In this document: piece by piece, positions 1 through 6,684 of the stretch | How positions within the stretch are numbered: position 1 is the stretch's first letter | Layout of the letters: each line of letters begins with the position of its first letter | NCBI GenBank assembly: GCA_934476025.1 | Contig: CAKSNI010000016.1 | Span: 1-11,588 of the forward strand | From: an uncultured Eubacteriales bacterium | Lineage (GTDB): Bacteria > Bacillota > Clostridia > Oscillospirales > Acutalibacteraceae | Direction: 5' to 3' | DNA length: 11,588 bases | Program-made: the position numbers and the translations under genes | Notes under the pieces: model-generated | Seen by the model: the letters and a program-made list of their open reading frames with translations, nothing else | Databases searched by the model: none | What the model was told of the DNA's origin: nothing

Positions 1-250
1 AACCGGATGAGGGGACTTGAAAGGGTCCCTGCGGGCAAAACCCCGGTCTGACGAACAGAAACTGCCTATAAGGCATTTTGAAATGGATGCGTTTGCAAGA
101 CAAAACAAAGTCCGATACTGCCCGAGTTTCAAGGTGTAAATGCAGCAGATACATGAGGTGAAAGAGATTGCGCTTACCCGAGGAGGTCTTGCAGACAGAG
201 AAATCGGTAGGAACAACGAACTTCCCGTAGTCAGGGCAGGAAACTTGATA
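1..250 (+). mobile_element. Group II intron, internal fragment (5' and 3' ends not seen)
   Basis: Bases 4-89 match bases 11501-11586, inside an intron whose 5' end is visible at 11391, so this copy starts about 110 nt into the ribozyme. It then carries the core run CGGTCTGACGAACAGAAA (domain I) and, near 170-190, CTTACCCGAGGAGGTCTT, which resembles the domain II/III region of bacterial group II introns. Recognisable intron sequence fades near 240-255. I find no reverse-transcriptase/maturase ORF and no domain V hairpin (GAGC...GTTC type) between here and the tRNA terminator at 492. The copy is therefore either ORF-less and diverged or truncated at its 3' side. The 3' boundary given is approximate. 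Confidence 0.75.
4..89 (+). repeat. Direct repeat, left copy (intron domain I)
   Basis: Aligned base for base with 11501-11586 (offset 11497) there is a single difference: T at 26 versus C at 11523. The copies also diverge at 90 (C versus A at 11587). Both copies point the same way and lie about 11.5 kb apart. They are parts of two group II intron insertions. Confidence 0.95.
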
Positions 251-491
251 CCGTATTGAACAACCTAAAGGGATTTATGCGGGGAATTGCCGGAACGGTA
301 GCCGTTTTCAAATTGTTTGTAAATACTTTTGGCGTAGCCGCAATAGCCCTCTGCCTGTTCGGAAAAATGGGTGCGCCTTGCGTAACAGACCCCGACCGGC
401 ACGCAGCGCCCATAAAAACGCTCCTTTTGCCGGGCCTTTTGTTTTTGGCCAAAACCGGCCTGCCGGCGCTTTGATTTTTCTTTGTGAAATG
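251..491. other. Intergenic stretch with no recognisable gene
   Basis: This stretch follows the intron fragment and precedes the tRNA terminator. Short reading frames exist on both strands, but none has a convincing ribosome binding site or a recognisable protein, and some run into the tRNA genes. Bases 425-475 are rich in GGCC/CCGG with small overlapping inverted repeats and no clear terminator. It may hold decayed 3' intron sequence or ordinary intergenic DNA; nothing in it can be identified firmly. Confidence 0.5.
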
Positions 492-524
492 AAAAAAGGC
501 ACCTACAGTTGTAAGTGCCTTTTT
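492..524 (-). terminator. Rho-independent terminator of the tRNA operon
   Basis: Bases 493-502 (AAAAAGGCAC) pair with 515-524 (GTGCCTTTTT). After a C/A mismatch, TAC 504-506 can pair with GTA 511-513. Read on the minus strand the stem ends in a T run and starts 1-2 nt after the CCA of tRNA-Glu. The A and T arms make it usable in both directions. Confidence 0.85.
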
Positions 525-525
525 C

Positions 526-601
526 TGGTGACCCGGACGAGATTCGAACTCGTGTTACCGCCGTGAAAGGGCGGTGTCTTAGGCCTCTTGACCACCGGGC
601 C
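526..601 (-). tRNA. tRNA-Glu (anticodon TTC)
   Basis: The minus strand folds into a full cloverleaf. The acceptor GGCCCGG pairs with CCGGGTC (one G-T wobble). The anticodon stem CCGCC/GGCGG closes the loop CTTTCAC with anticodon TTC. The T arm is ACGAG/CTCGT with loop TTCGAAT. Discriminator A at 529 is followed by an encoded CCA at 526-528. It is the second gene of a two-tRNA operon, 6 nt after tRNA-Met, and it ends directly at the terminator. Confidence 0.97.
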
Positions 602-607
602 GAATGG

Positions 608-684
608 TGGTGGCGGCAGTGGGATTTGAACCTACGACACTGCGGGTATGAACCGCATGCTCTAGCCAACTGAGCTATGCCGCC
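608..684 (-). tRNA. tRNA-Met (anticodon CAT, elongator type)
   Basis: The minus strand folds into a 77-nt cloverleaf including encoded CCA (608-610). The acceptor is GGCGGCA/TGCCGCC, the D stem GCTC/GAGC, and the anticodon stem TGCGG/CCGCA with loop TTCATAC. A paired G1-C72 and the absence of the GGG/CCC anticodon stem argue against initiator tRNA. The loop is unlike the usual lysidine-modified tRNA-Ile(CAT), though that alternative cannot be fully excluded by eye. The T stem GTAGG/CCCAC has an A-C mismatch at its third pair. First gene of the operon. Confidence 0.92.
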
Positions 685-713
685 GTATGGTCAAGACCTC
701 AAGTGACTAAACC

Positions 714-742
714 ATTATAAACGGACAAGCGGGTTTTGTCAA
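714..742 (-). promoter_or_regulatory. Sigma-70/SigA promoter of the tRNA operon
   Basis: On the minus strand TTGACA (742-737) is followed by a 17-bp spacer and TATAAT (719-714). Both hexamers match the consensus perfectly at the ideal spacing. Expected transcription start is near 707-708, giving a leader of about 23 nt before tRNA-Met. Confidence 0.95.
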
Positions 743-764
743 GAACTTTTTAAAATATTTTTCA
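743..764 (-). promoter_or_regulatory. UP element upstream of the tRNA promoter
   Basis: Directly upstream of the -35 box the minus strand reads an A run, TATTTT and an A run. This fits the E. coli UP-element consensus NNAAAWWTWTTTTNNNAAANNN at 13 of its 14 specified positions, in the expected register. Such elements bind the alpha subunit C-terminal domains of RNA polymerase and are typical of stable RNA promoters. Confidence 0.75.
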
Positions 765-919
765 GAATCTCACAAAAAGCCGGAAAAGGCCGCCGAAAAG
801 CCGGAGGAAAGGTCTTTTGCGGATCGTCGCCCTCCCCGGTCAGCCCTCCGAAAGTGCCGTATGGGCCGAAGAAGGGAGCCGGACTTTGCTATAAAATCTG
901 CCCGGGCAGTGAATTTTTC

Positions 920-948
920 TTGAACAATTCCGGTAAATGGTGTATAAT
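920..948 (+). promoter_or_regulatory. Promoter of the ABC-pth-mfd operon
   Basis: TTGAAC (920-925), a 17-bp spacer and a perfect TATAAT (943-948). Transcription should start near 955, giving a leader of about 143 nt before the ATG at 1098. No other comparably good promoter is seen before the ABC genes. Confidence 0.8.
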
Positions 949-1021
949 ATCTGAGAATGTGTGTCGGTTTTTTCTAAAATCGAAAAAATGCCTTCACATT
1001 TTATAGTTTGTTTACACATAG

Positions 1022-1036
1022 CCGCGGCAGCCGCGG
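1022..1036 (+). other. Leader hairpin 1 (CCGCGG-CAG-CCGCGG)
   Basis: A 6-bp all-GC stem with a 3-nt loop sits in the 5' leader of the ABC operon. It can also be read as a direct repeat GCCGCGG-CA-GCCGCGG. No T run follows, so it is not a simple terminator. It could act in mRNA stability or regulation. Confidence 0.5.
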
Positions 1037-1054
1037 TAAAATGAAGTTGTGTGA

Positions 1055-1071
1055 TTCCGCCGGAGGCGGAA
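1055..1071 (+). other. Leader hairpin 2 (TTCCGCC-GGA-GGCGGAA)
   Basis: A perfect 7-bp stem with a GGA triloop ends 11 nt before the ribosome binding site GGGAGGAA (1083-1090) of the ATPase gene. No T run follows. Together with hairpin 1 it makes a structured leader; a role in controlling translation is possible but unproven. Confidence 0.5.
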
Positions 1072-1097
1072 AGTTTAAAAACGGGAGGAACTGTTTT

Positions 1098-2189
1098 ATG
1101 ATCGAGGTGTCCGGGCTTTCCAAGCGTTACGGAAACCACCTGGCGGTAGAAAACGCCAATTTCCGCATTGAAAAAGGCGAAGTCGTCGGCTTTTTGGGGC
1201 CGAACGGTGCCGGGAAATCCACCATTATGAATATTTTAACCGGGTATCTTTCCCTGACAAGCGGAACGGTAACCATCGACGGTTACGATATCATGAACAA
1301 TCCGGAGCTGGCCAAAAAGCGGATCGGGTATTTGCCGGAAATTCCGCCGCTGTATCTGGATATGACGGTTCGGGAATATCTGAGCTTTATTTACGATTTA
1401 AAGAAGGTGCGTTTCCCCCGGGAGGATCATATCGGGGAAATCATCCGTCTGGTGCGGATCGGCGAAGTGCAGAACCGGCTCATCAAAAACCTGTCGAAAG
1501 GGTATCGTCAGCGGGTCGGCATTGCCGGGGCGCTGGTCGGCAACCCCGATGTCCTGATTCTGGACGAACCGACGGTTGGCCTGGATCCGAAGCAGATCAT
1601 CGAAATCCGGGAACTGATTGCCAAACTCGGCCGCAATCATACCGTCATTTTAAGTTCCCATATTCTTTCGGAAGTGCAGGCGGTGTGCGAACGGGTTATC
1701 ATCATCAACCGGGGGCATATCATTGCCGACGATACCCCCGATAACCTTTCGAAGAATCTTTCCAACGATCATTCCCTGATTGCCCGGGTGATCGGCCGGG
1801 AAGAGGATGTTCTGGGGGTTCTCCGCAGCGTCCGCGGCGTGCAGAGTGTGGTTTGCCTGGGCGAAAAGGAAAGCGGAACCCGGGATTATCACATTACCCC
1901 GAAGGAAGGGGAAGACATCCGCGCGGATGTTTTCCGCCGGCTGGCCGAGCGTCAAAAAGTGATGCTTTCGCTGAAAACCAATGAATTGACCCTGGAACAG
2001 ATCTTCCTGCGGCTGACCGACGAGGATGAAATCGAATGGCAGGGTACGGTTGCCCCGTCCAAAAAAGGAAAATCCAAGGTTGATCCGGCCGTCCGGGAGG
2101 CCGCCGCGCAGGCGGTTGAGGCGGCACAGGATGAATCCAAAACGCAAGAACCGGAGCAGGTGCCGGTCAAGGAGGAAACCGAAGAATGA
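1098..2189 (+). CDS. ABC transporter ATP-binding protein, GldA-like
   Basis: A cytoplasmic ATPase (363 aa) expected to power the permease that follows. Walker A is GPNGAGKST (34-42); Walker B is LILDEP with catalytic E157; the H-loop histidine is H188. The signature is LSKGYRQ (132-138) instead of LSGGQ, and the Q-loop glutamine is replaced in the stretch IGYLPE (76-81). Both changes are, to my knowledge, normal in the GldA/NatA-like group. The C-terminal third ends in an unusual Glu/Pro/Ala/Lys-rich tail (about 318-363), probably disordered. I chose the ATG at 1098 because GGGAGGAA lies 7 nt upstream and homology begins there; an in-frame TTG at 1008 would only add leader sequence. Its stop overlaps the permease start (ATGA). 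Substrate unknown. Confidence 0.95.
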   Translation: MIEVSGLSKRYGNHLAVENANFRIEKGEVVGFLGPNGAGKSTIMNILTGYLSLTSGTVTIDGYDIMNNPELAKKRIGYLPEIPPLYLDMTVREYLSFIYDLKKVRFPREDHIGEIIRLVRIGEVQNRLIKNLSKGYRQRVGIAGALVGNPDVLILDEPTVGLDPKQIIEIRELIAKLGRNHTVILSSHILSEVQAVCERVIIINRGHIIADDTPDNLSKNLSNDHSLIARVIGREEDVLGVLRSVRGVQSVVCLGEKESGTRDYHITPKEGEDIRADVFRRLAERQKVMLSLKTNELTLEQIFLRLTDEDEIEWQGTVAPSKKGKSKVDPAVREAAAQAVEAAQDESKTQEPEQVPVKEETEE

Positions 2190-2890
2190 GCGCGATTTAT
2201 AAACGGGAGCTGAGAGCTTCCTTTTCGTCCATGATTTCGTACATTTTCCTGGCGGCCTTTGTGCTGGCGGAAAGCGTACTGTTCTACATTTTATACAGCA
2301 ACGGCAGCACCAGCGTTTATGCCATTCCTTTCAGCTATCCGCTGTATATGACCGTCTTTTTACTTCCGCTGCTCACCATGCGAAGCATCAGTGAAGACCG
2401 GCGTCTGAAGGTGGATCAGGTGCTTCTGACGGCACCGGTCAAGGTTTCGGCTATTGTGCTGGGCAAGTTCTTTTCCTATGTCACCATTTACGCCCTGGCC
2501 TTTTTGCCGACCCTGATTTTCCAGATCATTGTTTCCTATTATCAGTCCTTGAACTGGCTGATATATCTGTATGCTATGCTGGGAACCGTTCTGTTCGGGG
2601 CGGTGCTGATTTCGATCGGTATTTTCATTTCGTCCCTGACCGAGAGCACGGTTATTTCGGCGATTCTGACCATTGTTGTCAATTTGGTTATTATGTTTAT
2701 CGCTGACCTGGCCGGCATGATCGGGGTATCCTGGCTGACCAAAGCGTCGGAAAAGATTGCGCTGTTCCAGGTGTATTCCAACTTCAGCACCGGCGTGTTC
2801 CGCATTACCGATATTGTGTATTTCCTGTCGATTACGGCGCTGTTCTTATACCTGAGCGTGCGTTCGATGGAAAAACGCAGATGGGCGTAA
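2186..2890 (+). CDS. ABC-2 type permease, GldF-like
   Basis: A 234-aa integral membrane protein with about six predicted helices (about 17-37, 52-65, 95-117, 126-150, 153-178, 208-224) and almost no soluble domain. After helix 2 it carries LLTMRSISEDRR and then LLTAPV (81-84), a pattern typical of ABC-2/GldF-type permeases, with a charged cytoplasmic loop that likely contacts the ATPase. The ATG overlaps the ATPase stop by 4 nt, so the two are translationally coupled. It is the only multi-spanning subunit in the cluster, so the transporter is probably a homodimer of this protein with two ATPase copies. Transported substrate unknown. Confidence 0.9.
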   Translation: MSAIYKRELRASFSSMISYIFLAAFVLAESVLFYILYSNGSTSVYAIPFSYPLYMTVFLLPLLTMRSISEDRRLKVDQVLLTAPVKVSAIVLGKFFSYVTIYALAFLPTLIFQIIVSYYQSLNWLIYLYAMLGTVLFGAVLISIGIFISSLTESTVISAILTIVVNLVIMFIADLAGMIGVSWLTKASEKIALFQVYSNFSTGVFRITDIVYFLSITALFLYLSVRSMEKRRWA

Positions 2891-2906
2891 GGGGGAGGAG
2901 ATTATC

Positions 2907-4472
2907 ATGGCTTTGAAAAACAAGAACCTCTTTAAACGCGGCGGCTATGCCGTGGCGGCCATCGCGCTGGCGATTGCCGGAGTTATTGTGCTCAATGTGC
3001 TGATGGGTGCGTTGAGCAAACGGGTGAATCTGGAATACGATATGACAGCGGAAAAGAAAAATACCGTCAGTCAGGAAAATATCGATTATATCCGTTCGGT
3101 GGATAAAGATGTCACCATTTATGTGCTGGCGGCTTCGCCGGAGGATTATACCGGCGGATATCTGGAATATTATACCGAGCAGCAGATGCATGCGGCCAAA
3201 ACCACCGAATACTATAAACAGACGGTTCGTTTTCTGGAACAGTATGAGGAACTCAACAGTCATATCAAGGTGCGCTATATCGACCCCTACGGAACGGAAA
3301 TGGCCGATATTACCCAAAAGTTCGGCACATCCTTCAGCTACGGCGACCTGATTGTTTACAGCTCGTTCAAAACCGATTCGGGCGCGCAGCAGGAAAACCA
3401 TAAATCGCTCACCTTTACCGATATTTACAATTATGAAGACAGTTCCGGGAACGCCCAGTACGGCATGGATTATTATTATCTGAGCGGATCGAAACTGGAA
3501 ACGGCGCTGACCAGTGCCATCGCCAATGTCACCAGCGAAGATGTGCGGAAACTGGCCTTTTTGGCCGGCCACAGCGATGAGAATGCTTTTTCCTACCTGC
3601 GGACCCTGCTTTCGCTGAACAACTTTACGGTTGAGGATATTTCCGATACCCGGATCACCTCGATTTCTTCGGAATACGATGGGGTAATCCTCTGCAAGCC
3701 CTCTTCCGACTTCCTGCCGGATGAACTGGATGCGTTGGATGCCTTCTTGGAAAATGACGGCAAAAAGGGCAAGTCTTTCTTCTATTATGCCGACAGCCAT
3801 TACCAGAATCTTACCAACTTCAACGCCTTTTTGGAAGAATGGGGCATTTCGGTGCAGCAGGGCATTGTTTTTGAAACCAATGACAGCTTCCATACCCGGA
3901 ATTCCTATTCCACTCTGTTCAGTTCGGCAAAAGACGGGGATCTTTCCTTCCTTTCGGGCAGCCAGTTCTTTTTGAGCGGATACAACGTCCCCATGACCGA
4001 AAGCGGAACCGGCTACGGCGGAAGAGAAACCCAGACCGTCCTTTCCACTTCGGCAACGGCGGTGGCCGCTCCGCTGGACACCCCCGAGGATACCGATGTT
4101 TCGGGCAACGGGCTGGAAAAGAAGGAGTATTCCACCTGCATTCTTTCACGGGATGCGGCCTACCTGGATAACAACCTGGTTTGCAGCTATGTCATCGCCT
4201 ATTCGAGCATCGACTTTATTTCCGAAAGCTATGTTCGGGGCTATGCCAGCTATTGCGATTATAAGTCGCTGGCGCTGTCCGGGGTTCGTCATGCCACCGG
4301 TGCCAACCAGACCTCCATTACCTTTGATGAAAAAACCATTTCTTCAACCACCAATGTGTATCTGACCAACAGTGTCGGCGCAACTGTGATGTTGATTCTC
4401 TTTGTTGTGGCGATTCCGGTGCTGCTGATCGGGCTTGGTATCTTTGTTGTCATTCGGAGGAGAAATCGCTGA
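2907..4472 (+). CDS. GldG-like ABC system-associated surface protein
   Basis: A 521-aa protein anchored by an N-terminal helix (about 12-34) and a C-terminal helix (about 490-515) followed by RRRNR, with a large extracytoplasmic domain between. The domain shows the order typical of the GldG family: an early segment with a DMTAEKKNTVS-like start, then a KLETALTSAIANVT segment (about 194-207) and FLAGHSDE (218-225), resembling the GHGE-type stretch of the family. RBS GGGGGAGGAG lies 6 nt before the ATG. In Bacteroidetes GldG works with GldA and GldF in gliding; in clostridia no gliding is known and the role is undefined. The stop overlaps the next start by one base (TGATG). Confidence 0.88.
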   Translation: MALKNKNLFKRGGYAVAAIALAIAGVIVLNVLMGALSKRVNLEYDMTAEKKNTVSQENIDYIRSVDKDVTIYVLAASPEDYTGGYLEYYTEQQMHAAKTTEYYKQTVRFLEQYEELNSHIKVRYIDPYGTEMADITQKFGTSFSYGDLIVYSSFKTDSGAQQENHKSLTFTDIYNYEDSSGNAQYGMDYYYLSGSKLETALTSAIANVTSEDVRKLAFLAGHSDENAFSYLRTLLSLNNFTVEDISDTRITSISSEYDGVILCKPSSDFLPDELDALDAFLENDGKKGKSFFYYADSHYQNLTNFNAFLEEWGISVQQGIVFETNDSFHTRNSYSTLFSSAKDGDLSFLSGSQFFLSGYNVPMTESGTGYGGRETQTVLSTSATAVAAPLDTPEDTDVSGNGLEKKEYSTCILSRDAAYLDNNLVCSYVIAYSSIDFISESYVRGYASYCDYKSLALSGVRHATGANQTSITFDEKTISSTTNVYLTNSVGATVMLILFVVAIPVLLIGLGIFVVIRRRNR

Positions 4473-6085
4473 TGTCGGAATATCAAAACAACCCCTCTCA
4501 CGAGGAACCCGGGCAGCCGGCCGAGGAAAAAGCGGCCGCTATGCCCGAAAAACCGGAGGAATTTCTGACCGAAGCCGAGAAAACGGATGAGGCGACCTCA
4601 ACGATTTTTTCGGCCCCGAAAGAACATACCGGGGAACGCAAAGCCGGGAAACACGCCCTTTTGAAAAAAATTGTGGCGGCGGTTCTCTGCGTGGCTGTTC
4701 TGGCCGGAGGAACCGTGGCGGTGATCCGGCTGATCCCCGAGATGGTGAAGGATGATTCCAAAATCGATGCCGCCCAGATGGCATCTCTGTTCAGTTATGA
4801 TGCTTCCCAGCTCAGTGAAGTGACGGTGACCCGGCCGCAGGTCGAAACGCTGCACCTCACCGGGAAAATGTCCGAAGATTCCGGCAAAACCGCCACCCGA
4901 GTATGGAGCCTGGAAGGGTATGACGACGATCTGATCAATCAGACTTCGCTGACCCAGATTGTCGGGTATGCCGCTTCGGTGAACTACACCAAAAAATTTG
5001 AAGAGGTGGAGGATCCGGCCACCTACGGGCTGGATCAGCCCAGCATTACCGTAACGGCTCAGGGCGAATCGGTTCCGTCCTACACCCTGACCTTTGGCAA
5101 TACAACGGCCGACGAGGGCTATTGGTATCTTTCCTATTCGCAGGATCCCAAAACCGTGTATGTCGTTCCGGCCAATACGGCGACCGGCTATCTGGTGCAG
5201 CCGCTGGATCTGGCCATTTCCACCCCCATTCCGGCGGTTTCCAAAGAAAATGTGGACAGCAAATTTTATGATGAGGACGGAAAACTGGCCTCTTTTGACC
5301 GCATTTCTCTTTCGGGAAATCTCTTCCCGGATGAAATGGTATTCCAGCCGAACGTGGGAGAAGATATTTCTTCTTATGCTACCTATATTACGGTGGCTCC
5401 GAAGAAGCGCATCGCCACCAATGTGGACAAACTGCTCAATGTGTTTGCCAATGGGGTGACGGCGGCTTCCTGCGTATCTTTTGATCAATCGGCCGAAAAG
5501 GTTCACGCTTTCGGGTTGGACGACCCGGATATTGTTCTGGTGGGCCGGTTCGGGGATTACCGGGCAACCTGGCGGTTTAAAACCGTACCGGATGCCGTGG
5601 GAACCTATTATGTTCTTTCCGATACCGATCGCCTGATTCGTACCGTCAATATTGCCAATGCGGAATTTTTGACCCTGCGTGAAACCGATTTCTACACCAA
5701 AATCATCGTGATGGAATCCATCAAGGATCTGAGTGGTTTCGAGGTTTCGGGTGAAACGGATCAGGTTTACGCCATTTCGTATAACAGTGATACCGAAGAA
5801 TACCAGATCACGAAAAACGGGGCGTCGATCAAGGCGGATGATTTCCAGACCTTCTATGCCGATTTCCTGGGGACTTCGGTACTCAGCTACGATACCGTGC
5901 CGGTTTCCGGAGAACCTTCGATGACCTTCCGGCTGCAGCACAACAACGGAAAGGAAGAAACGGTGGTTCGCTTCTATCCGGTTTCGGATACGCGCATCCA
6001 GTTTTCGGTCGGCGGAGAACAGATCGGGCAAATTGCGGCTTCGGCCTATAAACAGTGGCTCAAATCCCTGAATGCGATAGGATAA
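4472..6085 (+). CDS. DUF4340-domain membrane-anchored protein
   Basis: A 537-aa protein with a cytoplasmic Glu/Pro/Ala-rich tail (1-58), a basic patch, one transmembrane helix (about 67-88) and a long extracytoplasmic region. That region contains repeated modules. YGLDQP (185-190) and FGLDDP (347-352) are the motif typical of DUF4340, which occurs beside GldG-type genes in many bacteria. A third related module seems to lie around 400-537, without the motif. No catalytic residues are recognisable. RBS GGAGGAG (4456-4462) lies inside the end of the GldG-like gene, 9 nt before the ATG. Function unknown; a structural or substrate-binding part of the ABC system is an inference from its position. 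Confidence 0.85.
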   Translation: MSEYQNNPSHEEPGQPAEEKAAAMPEKPEEFLTEAEKTDEATSTIFSAPKEHTGERKAGKHALLKKIVAAVLCVAVLAGGTVAVIRLIPEMVKDDSKIDAAQMASLFSYDASQLSEVTVTRPQVETLHLTGKMSEDSGKTATRVWSLEGYDDDLINQTSLTQIVGYAASVNYTKKFEEVEDPATYGLDQPSITVTAQGESVPSYTLTFGNTTADEGYWYLSYSQDPKTVYVVPANTATGYLVQPLDLAISTPIPAVSKENVDSKFYDEDGKLASFDRISLSGNLFPDEMVFQPNVGEDISSYATYITVAPKKRIATNVDKLLNVFANGVTAASCVSFDQSAEKVHAFGLDDPDIVLVGRFGDYRATWRFKTVPDAVGTYYVLSDTDRLIRTVNIANAEFLTLRETDFYTKIIVMESIKDLSGFEVSGETDQVYAISYNSDTEEYQITKNGASIKADDFQTFYADFLGTSVLSYDTVPVSGEPSMTFRLQHNNGKEETVVRFYPVSDTRIQFSVGGEQIGQIAASAYKQWLKSLNAIG

Positions 6086-6090
6086 TCGAT

Positions 6091-6684
6091 ATGTTTTGCA
6101 AACCAAAAACATCCGCACTGGATTTTATGATTGTCGGGCTGGGGAACCCCGGATCCGAATATGAGGGAAGCCGGCATAATGCCGGCTTTCTCGTGCTGGA
6201 TATCCTTTGTGAAAAAACCGGAATTGTGCTGAACAAGGAAAAATTCTCGGCCCGGTTCGGCCTTGGGGAAATCGGCGGAAAACGGGGAATTCTCTGCAAA
6301 CCGCAAACCTTTATGAATGCGTCGGGCAGAGCCGTCCGCCCGCTTTCGGATTTTTATAAACTGCCGCCGGAAAAGATTCTGGTGATTTATGACGATATTT
6401 CGCTGGAACCCGGGCATATCCGCATTCGCAAAAGCGGCAGCGCCGGGGGGCATAACGGGATGAAGGATCTCATCGCCTGCCTGCAAACCCAGGATTTTCC
6501 CCGGATTCGGCTCGGCGTGGGGGCAAAACCGCATCCCGATTACGATCTGGCGGATTGGGTTCTTTCCCGGTTTTCTCCGGAAATCCGACCGGTGTTTGGG
6601 GCGGCGGCCGAACGGGCAGCCGAGGCCGCACAGGTGTGGGTAAAAAACGGAACAGAGGCTGCCATGAATCGGTATAACGGATAA
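6091..6684 (+). CDS. pth: Peptidyl-tRNA hydrolase
   Basis: Cleaves the ester bond of peptidyl-tRNAs released from stalled ribosomes, recycling tRNA in the cytoplasm. VGLGNPG (15-21) opens the fold. The residues equivalent to E. coli N10, H20, N68, D93 and N114 are N19, H29, N76, D101 and N122, so the active site is complete. At 197 aa it is slightly longer than usual because of a 12-residue N-terminal extension. I chose the ATG at 6091 (AGGA 8 nt upstream, 5 nt after the preceding stop) over the ATG at 6127, which gives a more classical start but has no ribosome binding site. It abuts mfd, as seen in many Bacillota. Confidence 0.96.
   Translation: MFCKPKTSALDFMIVGLGNPGSEYEGSRHNAGFLVLDILCEKTGIVLNKEKFSARFGLGEIGGKRGILCKPQTFMNASGRAVRPLSDFYKLPPEKILVIYDDISLEPGHIRIRKSGSAGGHNGMKDLIACLQTQDFPRIRLGVGAKPHPDYDLADWVLSRFSPEIRPVFGAAAERAAEAAQVWVKNGTEAAMNRYNG
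6166..6190 (+). other. Strong hairpin inside pth
   Basis: AAGCCGGC (6168-6175) pairs with GCCGGCTT (6181-6188) around loop ATAAT, extended by a G-T and a G-C pair to 10 bp. It covers the codons for GSRHNAGF, including catalytic H29. No proper T run follows. It may slow ribosomes or polymerase, or it may simply result from the codons chosen. Confidence 0.4.

Noticed and set aside
256..474. Small plus-strand open frame (72 codons) after the intron fragment, and a 73-codon minus-strand frame at 231-452
   Set aside because: Neither has a proper ribosome binding site; both overlap the presumed intron edge and have no recognisable protein character.
1008..1097. Extension of the ATPase to a TTG start at 1008
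   Set aside because: It would translate the leader hairpins; the ATG at 1098 has a strong ribosome binding site and starts exactly at the domain.
4598..6118. A 506-codon open frame on the minus strand opposite the DUF4340 gene, and similar long ones at 2832-3893 and 7111-8409
   Set aside because: Antisense frames of well-supported genes with no recognisable domains and no plausible ribosome binding sites. Low use of TTA, CTA and TCA codons on the coding strand leaves the opposite strand free of stops.
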